Of a DNA stretch of 64,000 nt, positions 1 to 10,292 are shown piece after piece. Origin of the DNA: Protonemura montana (Eukaryota; Arthropoda; Insecta; Plecoptera; Nemouridae); the NCBI GenBank assembly GCA_947568835.1, contig OX387611.1, positions 6,514,001 to 6,578,000 on the forward strand, given 5' to 3'. A program made the translations under genes and the position numbers. A model generated the notes under the pieces. That model worked only from the letters and a program-made list of their open reading frames with translations. It did not search any database and was not told the origin of the DNA. How positions within the stretch are numbered: position 1 is the stretch's first letter; every line of letters starts with the position of its first letter.

Positions 1-483
1 AGAGTCACATGCCCAGTCGAACACGTGAAAGTTGCACTGGAGCAGTCACATGCCCAGTCGAACACATGAAAGTTGCACTGGAGCAGAGTCACATGTCCAG
101 TCAAACACGTGAAAGTTACACTGGGCCAGAGTCACATGTCCAGTCGAACACGTGAAAGTTGCACTGGAGCAGTCACATGCCCAGTCGAACACATGAAAGT
201 TGCACTGGAGCAGTCACATGCCCAGTCGAACACATGAAAGTTGCACTGGAGCAGAGTCACATGCCCAGTCGAACACTTGAAAGTTGCACTGGGACAGAGT
301 CACATGCCCAGTCGAACACGTGAAAGTTGCACTGGAGCAGTCACATGCCCAGTCGAACACATGAAAGTTGCACTGGAGCAGTCACATGCCCAGTCGAACA
401 CATGAAAGTTGCACTGGAGCAGAGTCACATGCCCAGTCGAACACGTGAAAGTTGCACTGGGGCTGTGACATGACCGGTCGAAC
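1..483. repeat. Minisatellite, 41-43 bp unit, about 11 copies
   Basis: Tandem units built around CACATGCCCAGTCGAACA and GAAAGTTGCACTGG. The spacing alternates between 41 and 43 bp because an AG dinucleotide is present or absent. The array runs off the left edge. The same monomer occurs inverted at 54940-55382, so it is a dispersed tandem family. Open frames across it are by-products of the repeat. Confidence 0.92.
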
Positions 484-1234
484 ATGCAGTTACTGAGAAT
501 ATTTTGTCTTGCAAATGATCATGCAGTCTTCTGACAAGGAATTGGTTATCTAGTTAATTGCTAGGGATGGGTGAGGTGGAAACAAATTCACGATTTTCAG
601 TGATATTTTATATCCATTTATTTTTTCACATTCAAGTTGTCAGTGGATATTTTCTTAAACTTTATTACAATACCTGACAGAACCTATTTCCTTGGCTTTC
701 TTTCTCTCTTTAGGTATCATTATTCGATGCACCCAAAAAAACACAAAAAAAAAAACCATACGGTTTTCAAGTTTGTTGCTGGCAAGAGTAAAATTGTAGC
801 TGAAAGCGTGCAATCCTAATAAGCTTGTCTTAAAAATTGCTTGAGAACGGAATTAATCGACGTGTATTTTCTAGTTTCGGAGCCTGGCTTAAGACGTGGC
901 TCCCGTTTCTACTCATCGTCACAGCTCTGATTCTGTCTTTCGTCTTCTTGTTTTAAGCAACACGAAAAGGATACGACAGCTCGCTACTTTCTTTATAACT
1001 AATGCATATATAATTCTCATGTACATAAAGTAACTATAGTATTTATATCTTTTTTTTAATTGATTACTTAAGACATTCGATGTATGAGTTAAACCAACAT
1101 AAAATAAAGATTAATTTTAAAACAAATATGGTGATTGTCCACTTGAGCAATATCCTAAATTCCTTGACACACTAAAAATTTAAAATGCATTGACGATCAT
1201 TGCTTCTTGTAGAAAGCAGTTTAATTTCTAGCAG
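484..1234. other. AT-rich 3' flank, no gene recognised
   Basis: AT-rich sequence between the left-edge minisatellite and the end of the UMAD1-like gene. A short basic reading frame (about 730-818, ending FVAGKSKIVAESVQS) follows a plausible TTTAG acceptor. It vaguely recalls small basic ribosome-biogenesis proteins, but it is too short and includes a poly-A tract, so I do not call it a gene. Confidence 0.4.
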
Positions 1235-1240
1235 TTTATT
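1235..1240 (-). terminator. Candidate polyadenylation signal of the UMAD1-like gene
   Basis: TTTATT on the + strand reads AATAAA on the minus strand, 190 bp beyond the stop codon of the UMA-domain gene. The position suits a short 3' UTR. Confidence 0.4.
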
Positions 1241-1429
1241 AGTGTGCAGCAAGTAGAAGCAAACATCGAAATAGTTCTGTGAATAAAATAAATGTGACCT
1301 CGATTCTTTTAAATACTAATTTGTTTCCAGAGCAGTGTAACTTGTGTTCCATTTAATTTAGTAGCATTTTCTGATCAAATAAAAAACAGCGTCCTTGACG
1401 ATCACATTGCCGCATTATCGTTTACCGAA

Positions 1430-1867
1430 CTAAAACCCTTCCTGCGTAGCTACATTGTTCTCGATAGAAAAGTTGTAACTTGCAGAGTTCTTCTCCAATT
1501 GCGATGATTTCGTTAAAATGTCATTCACGCGAGCACTTATTTCACCAAATTCTTGCGCATTGTCTACCATTAGTTCTCTTGAAAGCTTGAATGGGACACC
1601 GGCTAGCATATTCGATTCGCTGTCCCGACTGTCTTGATGTCTGAGGTTATGGTTTCCCTGCGGTGGATATATCGGAGCAGGTCCCGGTCCAAGAGAGTAC
1701 GGGAGGTTCGGATACATGTTGTTAGGTGCAATAACAGGGTACTGAGGAGCCTGTCCTTTCTTTTCAATAATTACGTAGTCGTCAGTTTCTTCGCCAACCG
1801 TTTCAGAATGGGTTGCTACTGTACCAGTTGATTTCTTCTTACCAAAGAGCCAAGTGCTCAGTGACAT
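1430..1867 (-). CDS. UMAD1: UMA-domain (UBAP1-MVB12-associated) protein, UMAD1-like
   Basis: Complete 145-aa frame in one exon. It begins MSLSTWLFGKKK, a short hydrophobic/basic head like that of UMAD1, followed by an acidic DDYVII motif. A proline-rich linker spans about residues 40-75. The C-terminal UMA region has the core LAGVPFKLS and ends YNFSIENNVATQEGF, matching the family pattern of a VPF-x-L core and a Y-x-F-x-LE-N box. The length is close to vertebrate UMAD1 (about 137 aa). UMA domains are the parts of MVB12/UBAP1 that join ESCRT-I, so a role in multivesicular-body sorting is inferred from the family. The ATG has A at -3. The gene is divergent from the RCC1-like gene and shares its upstream spacer. 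The absence of introns could also suggest an old retrocopy, but the frame is intact. The assignment is by remembered motifs, not alignment. Confidence 0.8.
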   Translation of the reverse strand: MSLSTWLFGKKKSTGTVATHSETVGEETDDYVIIEKKGQAPQYPVIAPNNMYPNLPYSLGPGPAPIYPPQGNHNLRHQDSRDSESNMLAGVPFKLSRELMVDNAQEFGEISARVNDILTKSSQLEKNSASYNFSIENNVATQEGF

Positions 1868-2525
1868 TCTTAGAAAGTGATGTGCAGAAATTAATGAACA
1901 GTGCGTTAAAAGAGCACATTCGGAAATGTGTTGATTCGAGTATAATGCACTCTCAAATGTAACTATGAATCACTTGGTTACTCATCTTCTTGTCTGTGTT
2001 CTGTCACTTCTGGAATGTGACGTGCGCTCAGCTGAATTGTTGAATATGGCCTTCGAGCAGATACATTCCAAAAGTTGCAAATATTCCGAGGTGTTGGTTT
2101 CGTGAATCGTTTCGTTAAAATTGCTATGAAAAGAAAAATAGGTGATGAGATGTGAGATATAAGTTGAATTTCACTGTATTGACACAAATTTGATATGTTT
2201 TGCTAGGTGAGTTATCAATTATTCTTCAACTTTCAGTCGATTGAAGTGAAGCAGCTACAAATAGCAACCAATAGAGCTCTCCGCTTTTTACTCGCACTCT
2301 GATTGGTGCTTATTTCAAACGCTCGAATAGGCTCTCCCGGCAAGGAATACGGACGGTGGCCACCTGTTGCCGCAACGATTGATTCACCTGCATCAAGCAC
2401 ACCTGTAGAAAACCGTTGAAATGTTCAACATAAATTCAACGAGTCAGTAACGGAAGCGTAACAAGTGGATTCAGTTGTGGTTTTAAAACACTTGCAGTAA
2501 CAGTTTCTTTGAAAACTCTAATATC
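1868..2525. promoter_or_regulatory. Shared divergent (bidirectional) promoter region
   Basis: The 658-bp spacer separates the start codons of the minus-strand UMA gene and the plus-strand RCC1-like gene. It holds a forward CCAAT (2268-2272) and an inverted one, ATTGG (2302-2306), about 30 bp apart in a GC-richer stretch. Paired opposed CCAAT boxes are typical of NF-Y-driven bidirectional promoters. I see no convincing TATA box. 5' UTR exons of either gene may also lie here. Confidence 0.55.
1978..2123 (-). other. Candidate exon upstream of the UMAD1-like gene
   Basis: On the minus strand a good acceptor (pyrimidine tract TTTTTCTTTTCATAG) is followed by 48 open codons ending at TAA (1978-1980). 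A possible GTAACC donor starts at 1981. The translation contains ARRPYSTIQLSARHIPEVTE, less AT-biased than surrounding frames and reminiscent of a mitochondrial presequence. I do not recognise the protein. The frame does not join the UMA ORF through the visible AG before its ATG. It may be a 5' UTR exon or part of an overlapping gene. Confidence 0.25.
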
Positions 2526-5500
2526 ATGGGTCAAACTGACAGCAAATGGGCCGACGTATCTCTTATCAACGAACCATTAGCAATTCCAGGCAAGTTTATT
2601 TAATGTGTTTTTTAATCACATCTTACAAGTGATCAGACTGTTTAAAGCTTGATTTTTGACGGTAATTGTTATGCCTATTCTATCTTGTTATGTACCTATA
2701 TATAGTTATTTCACAGACATAAAATGCACTTGATAAATCATATAAACAAATAATAAATGCACGTAAACTTAACTTACGCTGCTCAGATTATCTGTCCCCC
2801 CGAAAAAATTATTTTCGTCCAATATCAATGCTTGCTTTTCAGACAACGGCGCTGTGCTGGGCTTTGGGCAGACCGTGGTAGCTGAGAACGGTGCTCTTGC
2901 ATTGCTCGATGAAACAGTCTTGCAAGTTTCCTCGTACTGCGGTCACCACGTCTTCGTCTGCGGTAAGTTTATCTGCCACTCTTTACTATGCACATCGCTG
3001 AAGCCAAAACCTGTTGAGCCGTTTTGGCTAGACTGTGTACCGGTCATTTTTATTACGTATTTACTGTCATTCACCTGTGCTATTAACTTATAACAAAGTC
3101 GGGCATTTTAAAATTATGTGCTACCTTTTGTTACATGTCTAAAATCTGTTTAGGTTGATTTTGTTTCTCGTTCAATGCAGATAGTATATTTTTTTGCCGC
3201 ACATTAATCGTGGGCACCAAGAATTAGAGCCAATATCAAACAACCAAGGGACATTACGTTTGATTTCATTTGGTCTTGTAACAAATAAAATACAATTCTA
3301 ATCTTTACTTGAATCAAATTTCTTAACTTAAGGTCAGTTATGCAAAGTCCAGTTAAAATGATAACTCATCTCTTGGTCACAGCCAAACAGATTCTTTTAA
3401 TTGCATCGCAAACTTCCGTTTCTAGTCTATCAGAACATTGTAAAACTGGCCCCGAGACAGACATAGATAAAATCAAGAACTAAACCTAGCTTAGACCAAA
3501 CCCTAGAGCTTACAATGTTTTTCGAACCGGGCGTAAATCGCGATTCCTAATGTGCCGTTGTCTTTGTCAGCTTCTGGTCGCACTTACTCTGTGGGTGACA
3601 ACTTCTGCGGACAACTCGGGCTTGGCACGATTGGTGACCCCGTCAGCTCAGCCACGCAGATCACAGGTAAGAAAATGCAAAAAAAAAAAAAAAAAAAAAA
3701 AAGAACACTTGAGTAACAAATAAATTTGTAAAATCTGATTTAAATTGCAAACGCTTGCAATCTATCTTTCTATGCATTGCGCATGTCTGTAGTATTTTGT
3801 GTTTTGATATGAGTTTCATTAGATTATTATTTTTTATACGTTCCAGATTGTCTTTCTAAAACAGCAGAACAAAACAGGACGACATGGCCAAAAAATTCCA
3901 GACCACACTGCAACTATAGCAAAGATTTTTCTTTATTTTTGTTGTCATAAATTCGATCCGCGAACGTTTGTTGCAGCTTTGGAGCCTTTCAACGAGCCGA
4001 TCGTAATGTCTGCATGCGGAGACAAGCATACGCTCCTTCTCTCTGCTCGCGGCTCCGTCTTTGCTTGCGGAGACAATAAAGACGGCCAGCTCAGTCTTGC
4101 CAACATGAACAGCATTCACTCGCCTGTACCAATATTCTGTCCGCCACGAGTGAAGCAGGTGGCAGCTGGGTACTCTCATTCCATTGCCCTCACAGGTAAG
4201 ATTTCCACTTAATAAATCCAAAAAAGTGCCGGGCACCGCTTAGCCTCGTCCCTTTTGACACACTGTGTTGGCTGCTTCTGTCCAACAGCACCAAGGACCG
4301 GCCACCGCTTAGCCATGTCCCTTTTACACACTGTGTTGGCTGCTCCTGTTCAACAGCACCAAGGACCGGCCACCACTTAGCCTTGTCCCTTTGACACACT
4401 GTGTTGGCTACTCCTGTCCAACAGCACCAAGGACTGGCCACCGCTTAGCCTTGTCACTTTGACACACTGTGTTGGCTGCTCCTGTCCAACAGCACCAAGG
4501 ACTGGCCACCGCTTAGCCTTGTCCCTTTGACACTCTGTGTTGGCTGCTCCTGTGGCACTGGTCTATCGCCTGTCAGTGAATGAGAAGGCGATGATGAAGC
4601 TAACCCAGCATAGCAACTCCACGCATGATTGTGGAAAGCTAACCGGTGTCCTATGCTTAGAACGCGGCGATGTCTGGGTCTGGGGAAGCAACAAATGGGG
4701 AGAACTTGGCCTCGGCGATGACAACAAAAGAATCGTCGCAGAGCAACTACGTTTCGTCGCTGGACCCGTCAAGTTCATCGCTGCTGGTTACTTGCAATCA
4801 GCATTCATTACGGGTTAGCTTAACCTCAATTTTTTAATTTTTAATTATTAGGTATATCTAGATGTTAGTTTTTTAAGTTTTAGCTGAGTTAATCTCCTAA
4901 CTTACAACATCTGAATTCAAATAATTCATAAGTGCACAAGTTGCATAAGTTTAGAAAATATTAACTTTATTTTAGTTTATAGTTACTCACAGTGATAAAG
5001 ATCAACAACGTAATCTCATTTTTAATTTCTGCAGCGAATTAAAAAATGGATATTTTTAGCGCGCGGTGCCCTGTACAAATGCGGGCGTAATGAAAAGGGA
5101 GAACTCGGGGTCCCGGGATTTAAAGGCAATAAGTCGATGGTGCCTCAGTTGGTAGACCTGCCTGTCCCAGTCATCGCAGTGGCCATCGGAGAGGAACATT
5201 CACTTGCTCTCACAGGTAAGAAACGAAACAATATAAAGTTTCAACGTCAAATCGGTGTTACTCGAGAAAGTGGCATAGCGTCACTGAAATCGGAGTGACT
5301 GTGAGTTTTCACGGCCTTTTGATTCTTCTCCTTGGAGATCCATCATTCTCATCGATTGCACTAAAGTGCTATCAAAAAAACACCATGTCCAAGTAGTTTC
5401 TGCGACAGGTAGAGATCGAGGTTTGAGTCCTCGGCTGGGCACTAATTTTTGAGAGATTCTTTGTGTTTAGAAGGCTTTTCGAACAGAAATTAGCGTAGCC

Positions 5501-8500
5501 ATTAATTTTTTTAGCTTCCGTCCCCTTATCCCCTATTGTTCTTTTTTTTTTTTCGATTTGCTTGAGTATCCTTTAGTTTCAACCTAGCAACGTGTCTAGA
5601 CTGATATGTATGCACATATTTTTGTAAATCTTTACTAGTTAGCAACCTTTTGGATGGATTTTACTGAAAAACACAGCGGGTCTATGTTGAGATCACAAAA
5701 TGATGCCATTAAAATTGAATCAAAATTGGAGCAGTAAACATGTTTGACTAATAGAGTGCAAACAAAAAAAACATACATTTTTTACAGGTGGTCATTTATT
5801 TAAAATATCACTTTGGTAGCTAAAACGTTCATAAAAGAACTTTGTGCTAATTAAGACCATTTTTACTTATAACAAGTAAAAGCAATTAATAATTAACTAA
5901 ATTTGAAAACAAATTGCTACAAAGGCAATGTGTGCTTAAAAATAAGAAAACTATTTAAAATTGGGGTTTGAATCTTAAGTAACAAACATATAATTTTTCA
6001 AAATTTTCTTTAAAAGCCTGTTTGAAATATATATATGATTGTTTTTAGACTCATGTAAAGAACAACTAAATTTCCCAACGTTTCGTAACTTGTGCCTGTT
6101 ACTTCTTCAAGGGTAAATGCAGTTCTGACAATTTTTTGACCACACAAAAAAACCACACAAAATTTAACAACTGCTACCTAGTTCAAGCCTCCTAAATGCA
6201 TCTAAATACAATAATCAGGGTCAATAACTAAAAAACTAATGTATTTTGCATTTTCTGAAATAAATCCCGAACAATAGTTTGTGTTATATATATTTTTTTT
6301 TTCAAAATCAGTGCTAATGGTAGATAATGTAAATAGGCAGCCAAGAGACTGAAATATTTGTTGCTGTGAAGAAAACTCTTACCAGAGAAGAAATAAGTAG
6401 ATATATACGAGTAAAGTAGATTAAATAGAAATCAACAAAGATAAATAAAATATTAAAATAGTAGAGAAACACAGTAGTTGATTTGTAACGTGCCAAAGGG
6501 CTGGAATAACGAGTATGTTCTTTGGGAAAGTAATATAAGGGGAGAGTACAGAACTTACTGAGTGCAAGCGGCAGGCCGGGATAGTGGAGATTCTTTGTTT
6601 TAACATCTCGGCTGTTGCCTTTATCACTGAAGATAAGAGACTACAAAGGCAGCCAGCCACTCTAAGGTTCCGTGTTCCTCGCTTACGTTCCCAATCAACA
6701 TACCAGATATACAGTAGATATTCATCTAAAAACCACAGCGATAAATGCTAACCAATCTGCGATGTCTTACCTCTCAGCCGAGGGCCACGTCTTTGCGTGG
6801 GGGGACAACTGGTACGGTCAGTGCGGTCCAAAGGAAGCGGCCACAGTAGACATTCCGCGGAAACTCACCTCAGTCGGAGGCCATCGCATCGTTCAGATTG
6901 CCGCAGAGTACCTGTCGTCTGCGCTAGTCACAGGTACGTTTCAGTACAATCGTTGAGTGTAGGTTATAGGTAGAGTTTCAACGTCAATGTTACAGTCTCT
7001 GCGTGAAAGATGACTACCTTACAGGCAAAAATGCAGAGTACCGGAACGTCACGTTAAGTGGAGCCACTGTCGTATGAAATTTAATTTCGATATTTCTCGT
7101 AGGTTAACCTGCTTTTGAGACTTTTCATGCTCAAAAAATCTCCATCAATGTTTACCTTAACGATTGATATACACGTAACGATATTAAAGAGCGAGTAACC
7201 TACGAGAAATATCGGAATTAAATTTCATACGACAGTGGCTCCACTTAACGTGACGTTCCGGTACTCTGCATTTTTGTCGGTAAGGTAGTAATTTTTCACG
7301 CAGAGACCGTAACATTGACGTTGAAACTCTACCTATAACCTACACTCAACGGTACAATTGTCTTGAAATGGGGATGAGAAACAAAACCACTGGATTTATA
7401 ATGTAAAACAAATATGCTGCCCAGAGGCTGGATACTGATATTGAGATGAAAAACCTGTTGTGTGCCCCTTTGCTATGATTGCCACAAATAGTAAAAAAAA
7501 AATCAAAATTGAAATGTTAAAATTTATAGAAAATTATAATAATTTATGAGAATGACTCAGGTAAATACAAGGTGAAATCTATGTATTTAGAAACTCATAG
7601 ATTTGATGCTAAAATTACCTTGAACATACAAAAAACCATATAAATTTGGTTCTAATTTTTAGTAAAAATCTTTTAAGTACGACATAACCTATTCGCTGAC
7701 CCAAGCATCGTTTTTCTTTAGACAAAGGTCAGCTGTTGACTTTCGGGTTGGACTCGTACGGACAGCTGTGCCACGGTGGGCCACGTCGAGACCGAGACGT
7801 TCCCGCAGTCGTCGAAGCGTTCTCACATCTCATCGTAAAACAGGTGCGTTTCAGGTCTTTATATCAACGTTAATTGATTTGTTTTGTTCAATGATGCAGT
7901 GTTTTGACAATGGATTATGTGGCACTGGTCTAATGACGTCGGTGATTGAGTGGGTGATGATGAACCTAACTTAACCTAGAAGGGTGGAGGCAGTGTTTAA
8001 TTTGTAACGAAAAAGGTGGTTACGCTCTCAATGTAATTCAGGTGCTGATCTAGATCAGGTTTTTTCTTGGGTGGGGGGAGGGGGGAAGCTGTGCCAAAAG
8101 CCAAAAAACATTGAAACAATTTCTATACTCTCACCATGCTTTGTCGGCGCTGCCTGACAAACGCTAGCGTTGCCCGAGCTTAGCTAAGCTTAGCCTTGCT
8201 ATCGCTTTGCGTAGTCATAATTATGAGCTTGTGTTTTTGGCATTTATTTTCAGAATGATAAGATTCTGTGAATATACCTACGTTCTGCTGAATGCCATTT
8301 CCAAATAAAATTTTCACCAACACGTAAAAATAACACGTGTTTCTTGAATTTAAATGTAGAGTAGACCAAACTTTTCCTGGAATGAGTGATCGACGTACAC
8401 TATTGCAAGAAAATGTGGGTATGCGGCGCTTACGTGAGCGTACGTTAAAAATAACCACTGGGTGGAGGTTTCCAGTCGAATGAGCCCAAGATACAAAATG

Positions 8501-9495
8501 TGGAATGTTTCGTTTCTTACCAAATCCATTTTGCAGGTTTCTTGCGGAACGGCCCACACGCTGGTGCTAGCGATGCCACCGTGTCAAGATATCATCAAGA
8601 GACAGGTTAGTCGATGCTGTTTGTTTTTTATGTTAATTAGGTTATTATTGTGCATTGCAACTGTCCATTAAAGGTGCTTGATCTTGCTAAGATAGAAAAA
8701 TTGATTATACTTTTGATCTTGACAAATATTTTTCTTTTTTTCTTTATTTAAACACCTTTCATTTATTTTTAGTAAATTCATTTACTTGGTTATTGCTTTA
8801 GCAAATTAAAAATTTGACAAAAATGATTATAGCGTCGGGTCGAACGAAGCTTGCCAGTTTTAGCAATGAAACTGCAAGTTTTTGCATTTTATTACATGGA
8901 CTTTTTGCAAGTGCTTTTCCTCAAGAAAACTTTTAATTTATTGCTGGAGAGTACAATTTTTATGCATTTTTTGACCCTTTTTAAAGCAAAAAGCAATTCT
9001 TTCATTTTCCTGTAAAAATATCTGTTTGGTTCTAGATACTCAAACAAAATTGCTTGTAGGTTAATCCAACTTATTTTTATATTATTGGTAGGAATTTGTG
9101 ATCAATTTTAATTATTTTTTATATTGATTATATTTAGCTCTTTCCATATCCGACAGTTTTTTTTAATATTTTGCATTCAGGAGCAGGAAGAAGAAGAGAA
9201 TCTGATGATCGAAAGAGAGCAGAGACTGAACGAAAAAGAGGAACGCATCTCCGAACGCGACAATCGCTCCAGAGAGTGGGAGAAACGGCTCAAGGAATGC
9301 GAATTACGTCTCAACGAACGGGAGAAGAAGATGAACGAACGGGAAGTCAGGATGGACGAGAGGGAGAAACGAATGGACGACAAGGAGAGAGTGCCGATAA
9401 CGATATTGCCGACTCCGATAGCTAAGAACGAGACTAGGTTTAGTTTCCGAAGGAAGAAGAAGAATAAGGTGGACTTTGATGGAACTCTTATTTAA
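2526..9495 (+). CDS. RCC1-repeat propeller protein with coiled coil, myristoylation signal and basic tail (10 exons, 489 aa)
   Basis: Exons: 2526-2589, 2843-2962, 3571-3666, 3977-4195, 4661-4813, 5060-5215, 6778-6933, 7722-7843, 8537-8605 and 9181-9495. All junctions keep frame; introns 1-7 are phase 1 and introns 8-9 phase 0. Intron 1 uses a GC donor. Seven RCC1 blades carry signatures such as VGDNFCGQLGLG, CGDNKDGQLSL, WGSNKWGELGLG and WGDNWYGQCG, with the last strand (VSCGTAHTLVLAM) in exon 9. Residues 400-455 form eight heptads of the form R-L/M-NE-x-E-x. The N-terminus MGQTDSK is a strong N-myristoylation sequence, and the tail has TRFSFRRKKKNK (470-481). RCC1 propellers are protein-interaction or GEF folds. 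No further domain (HECT, BTB, kinase, FYVE) is seen, so the role is unknown, though membrane attachment is inferred. Introns 4, 6 and 7 carry minisatellite, SINE and fold-back sequence. The start is chosen because it gives the myristoylation motif and a clean first junction. Confidence 0.85.
4230..4552. repeat. 68-bp minisatellite in RCC1-gene intron 4, about 4.7 copies
   Basis: Tandem copies of a 68-bp unit containing GACACACTGTGTTGGCTGCT and CAACAGCACCAAGGAC. It fills most of intron 4. Arrays of the same monomer in the same orientation lie at 33555-34275 and 56635-57545. Confidence 0.92.
4553..4640 (-). repeat. Decayed tail of the 5S-derived SINE
   Basis: GTGGCACTGGTCTA, then GTGAATGAG and GATGATGAAG, match the reverse complement of the conserved SINE tail. 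It abuts the 68-bp array and ends about 20 bp before the exon 5 acceptor (4660). Confidence 0.6.
5276..5460 (+). repeat. tRNA-derived SINE, degenerate copy
   Basis: Shares the leader (GGAGTGACTGTGAGT, TCCTTGGAGATCC) and a worn tRNA-like B box (GGTTTGAGTCC) with better copies at 47370 and 58680. It ends in the TTTTTGAGA tail and lies in intron 6 of the RCC1-like gene. Confidence 0.65.
6035..6125 (-). repeat. Dispersed repeat with GTTACGAAACGTTGGG terminal motif
   Basis: The reverse complement reads GAAGAAGTAAC, an 8-nt loop, then GTTACGAAACGTTGGG. This is the same hairpin-containing end as at 37238-37330 and 38305-38345. It is probably a Penelope-like or MITE terminus. Confidence 0.55.
6953..7351. 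mobile_element. Fold-back element, arms about 160 bp, in intron 7
   Basis: The sequence from GTTGAGTGTAGGTTATAGGT is repeated as its near-perfect reverse complement ending ACCTATAACCTACACTCAAC. The arms include the stretch AGTACCGGAACGTCACGTTA and its complement. The loop (about 7115-7190) contains TTAACGATTGATA..., also found in a dispersed family at 15.2, 30.5 and 54.5 kb. The element begins about 20 bp after the exon 7 donor. Confidence 0.85.
7885..7990 (-). repeat. 5S-derived SINE tail fragment in intron 8
   Basis: GTTTTGACAATGG, GGCACTGGTCTAATGACG and GATGATGAACCTAAC form the reverse complement of the SINE tail. The 5S head is missing. Confidence 0.75.
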
Positions 9496-9584
9496 GATTA
9501 TCATCATGGTTGTGTTGTGATGCAGACGGAAAGAGAGAAGGAGAGCAACGTATCGGAGAAGAAAAATAGCTTCCGGTCGTCCAT

Positions 9585-9784
9585 TTGTCGAGAAATTTAA
9601 CGTTTCGGTGAAGTTTTCTCTGTCACTAATTGACAGTTAGTGACTTCATAAATAACTTCAGTATTTCATGTATTGTGTATTTCACTTCAGTATTTGCATT
9701 GTGTATCACTAAGTAATTTGACTTCATGATATATCTACCAGTGATATTGACAACTTCACCAAAACGTAAAAATTCTCGACAAAT
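9585..9784. mobile_element. Small MITE with about 30-bp inverted ends, in the 3' UTR of the RCC1-like gene
   Basis: The ends ATTTGTCGAGAA (9583-9594) and TTCTCGACAAAT (9773-9784) are perfect complements. Similarity continues inward (ACGTTTCGGTGAAGTT against AACTTCACCAAAACGT). The centre also holds GTCACTAATTGACAGTTAGTGAC-like palindromic sequence. The length is about 200 bp. Confidence 0.75.
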
Positions 9785-10049
9785 ATAGGTACCACGCAAA
9801 GTCAATTTTCTTCTCTGGTATTTTGCACTCTTTCTCTCTCTGCTTTTTCAGCACAAGAAATATTCAGCTTCTTGGCACCCTATTTAAATTCAGATGATTA
9901 TATGTTTTACAGTGACAGATTATGTCAAGCGAATCTTTATAAGTAAAAATATGATATTTGACTTTTGTAGGTTCTTTTAAGTTTAAACATCTCTTCCTTG
10001 CCTACCAACTGTAAATCTTCTCTTCATATATTCTCTTATTTTTAAGTTT

Positions 10050-10055
10050 AATAAA
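10050..10055 (+). terminator. Candidate polyadenylation signal of the RCC1-like gene
   Basis: AATAAA about 555 bp after the stop codon at 9495, giving a 3' UTR that would contain the MITE. Confidence 0.4.
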
Positions 10056-10292
10056 ATGAAATGGACATCACGAAAAGAGCAAAGATTAACAACCTATGTG
10101 AGTGCCTACCTCAATCCTAGACCTTAAATCCCAACAGCATGAAAATACACGTCAATTCAGTCAAAATTAATACATTCTGTACACAATTCAGTTACTGATA
10201 ATAATTGCATTTACATTAATTTAAAAAAACGTTACCTTTTAAAATAATTCCTAAAATATTATTTTAAGGTATCTTTACGTTTTTACCCTAAT

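Noticed and set aside
637-819. Small basic protein (FVAGKSKIVAESVQS end) as a ribosome-biogenesis factor exon
   Set aside because: The likeness covers only a few residues around a poly-A tract and is not convincing.
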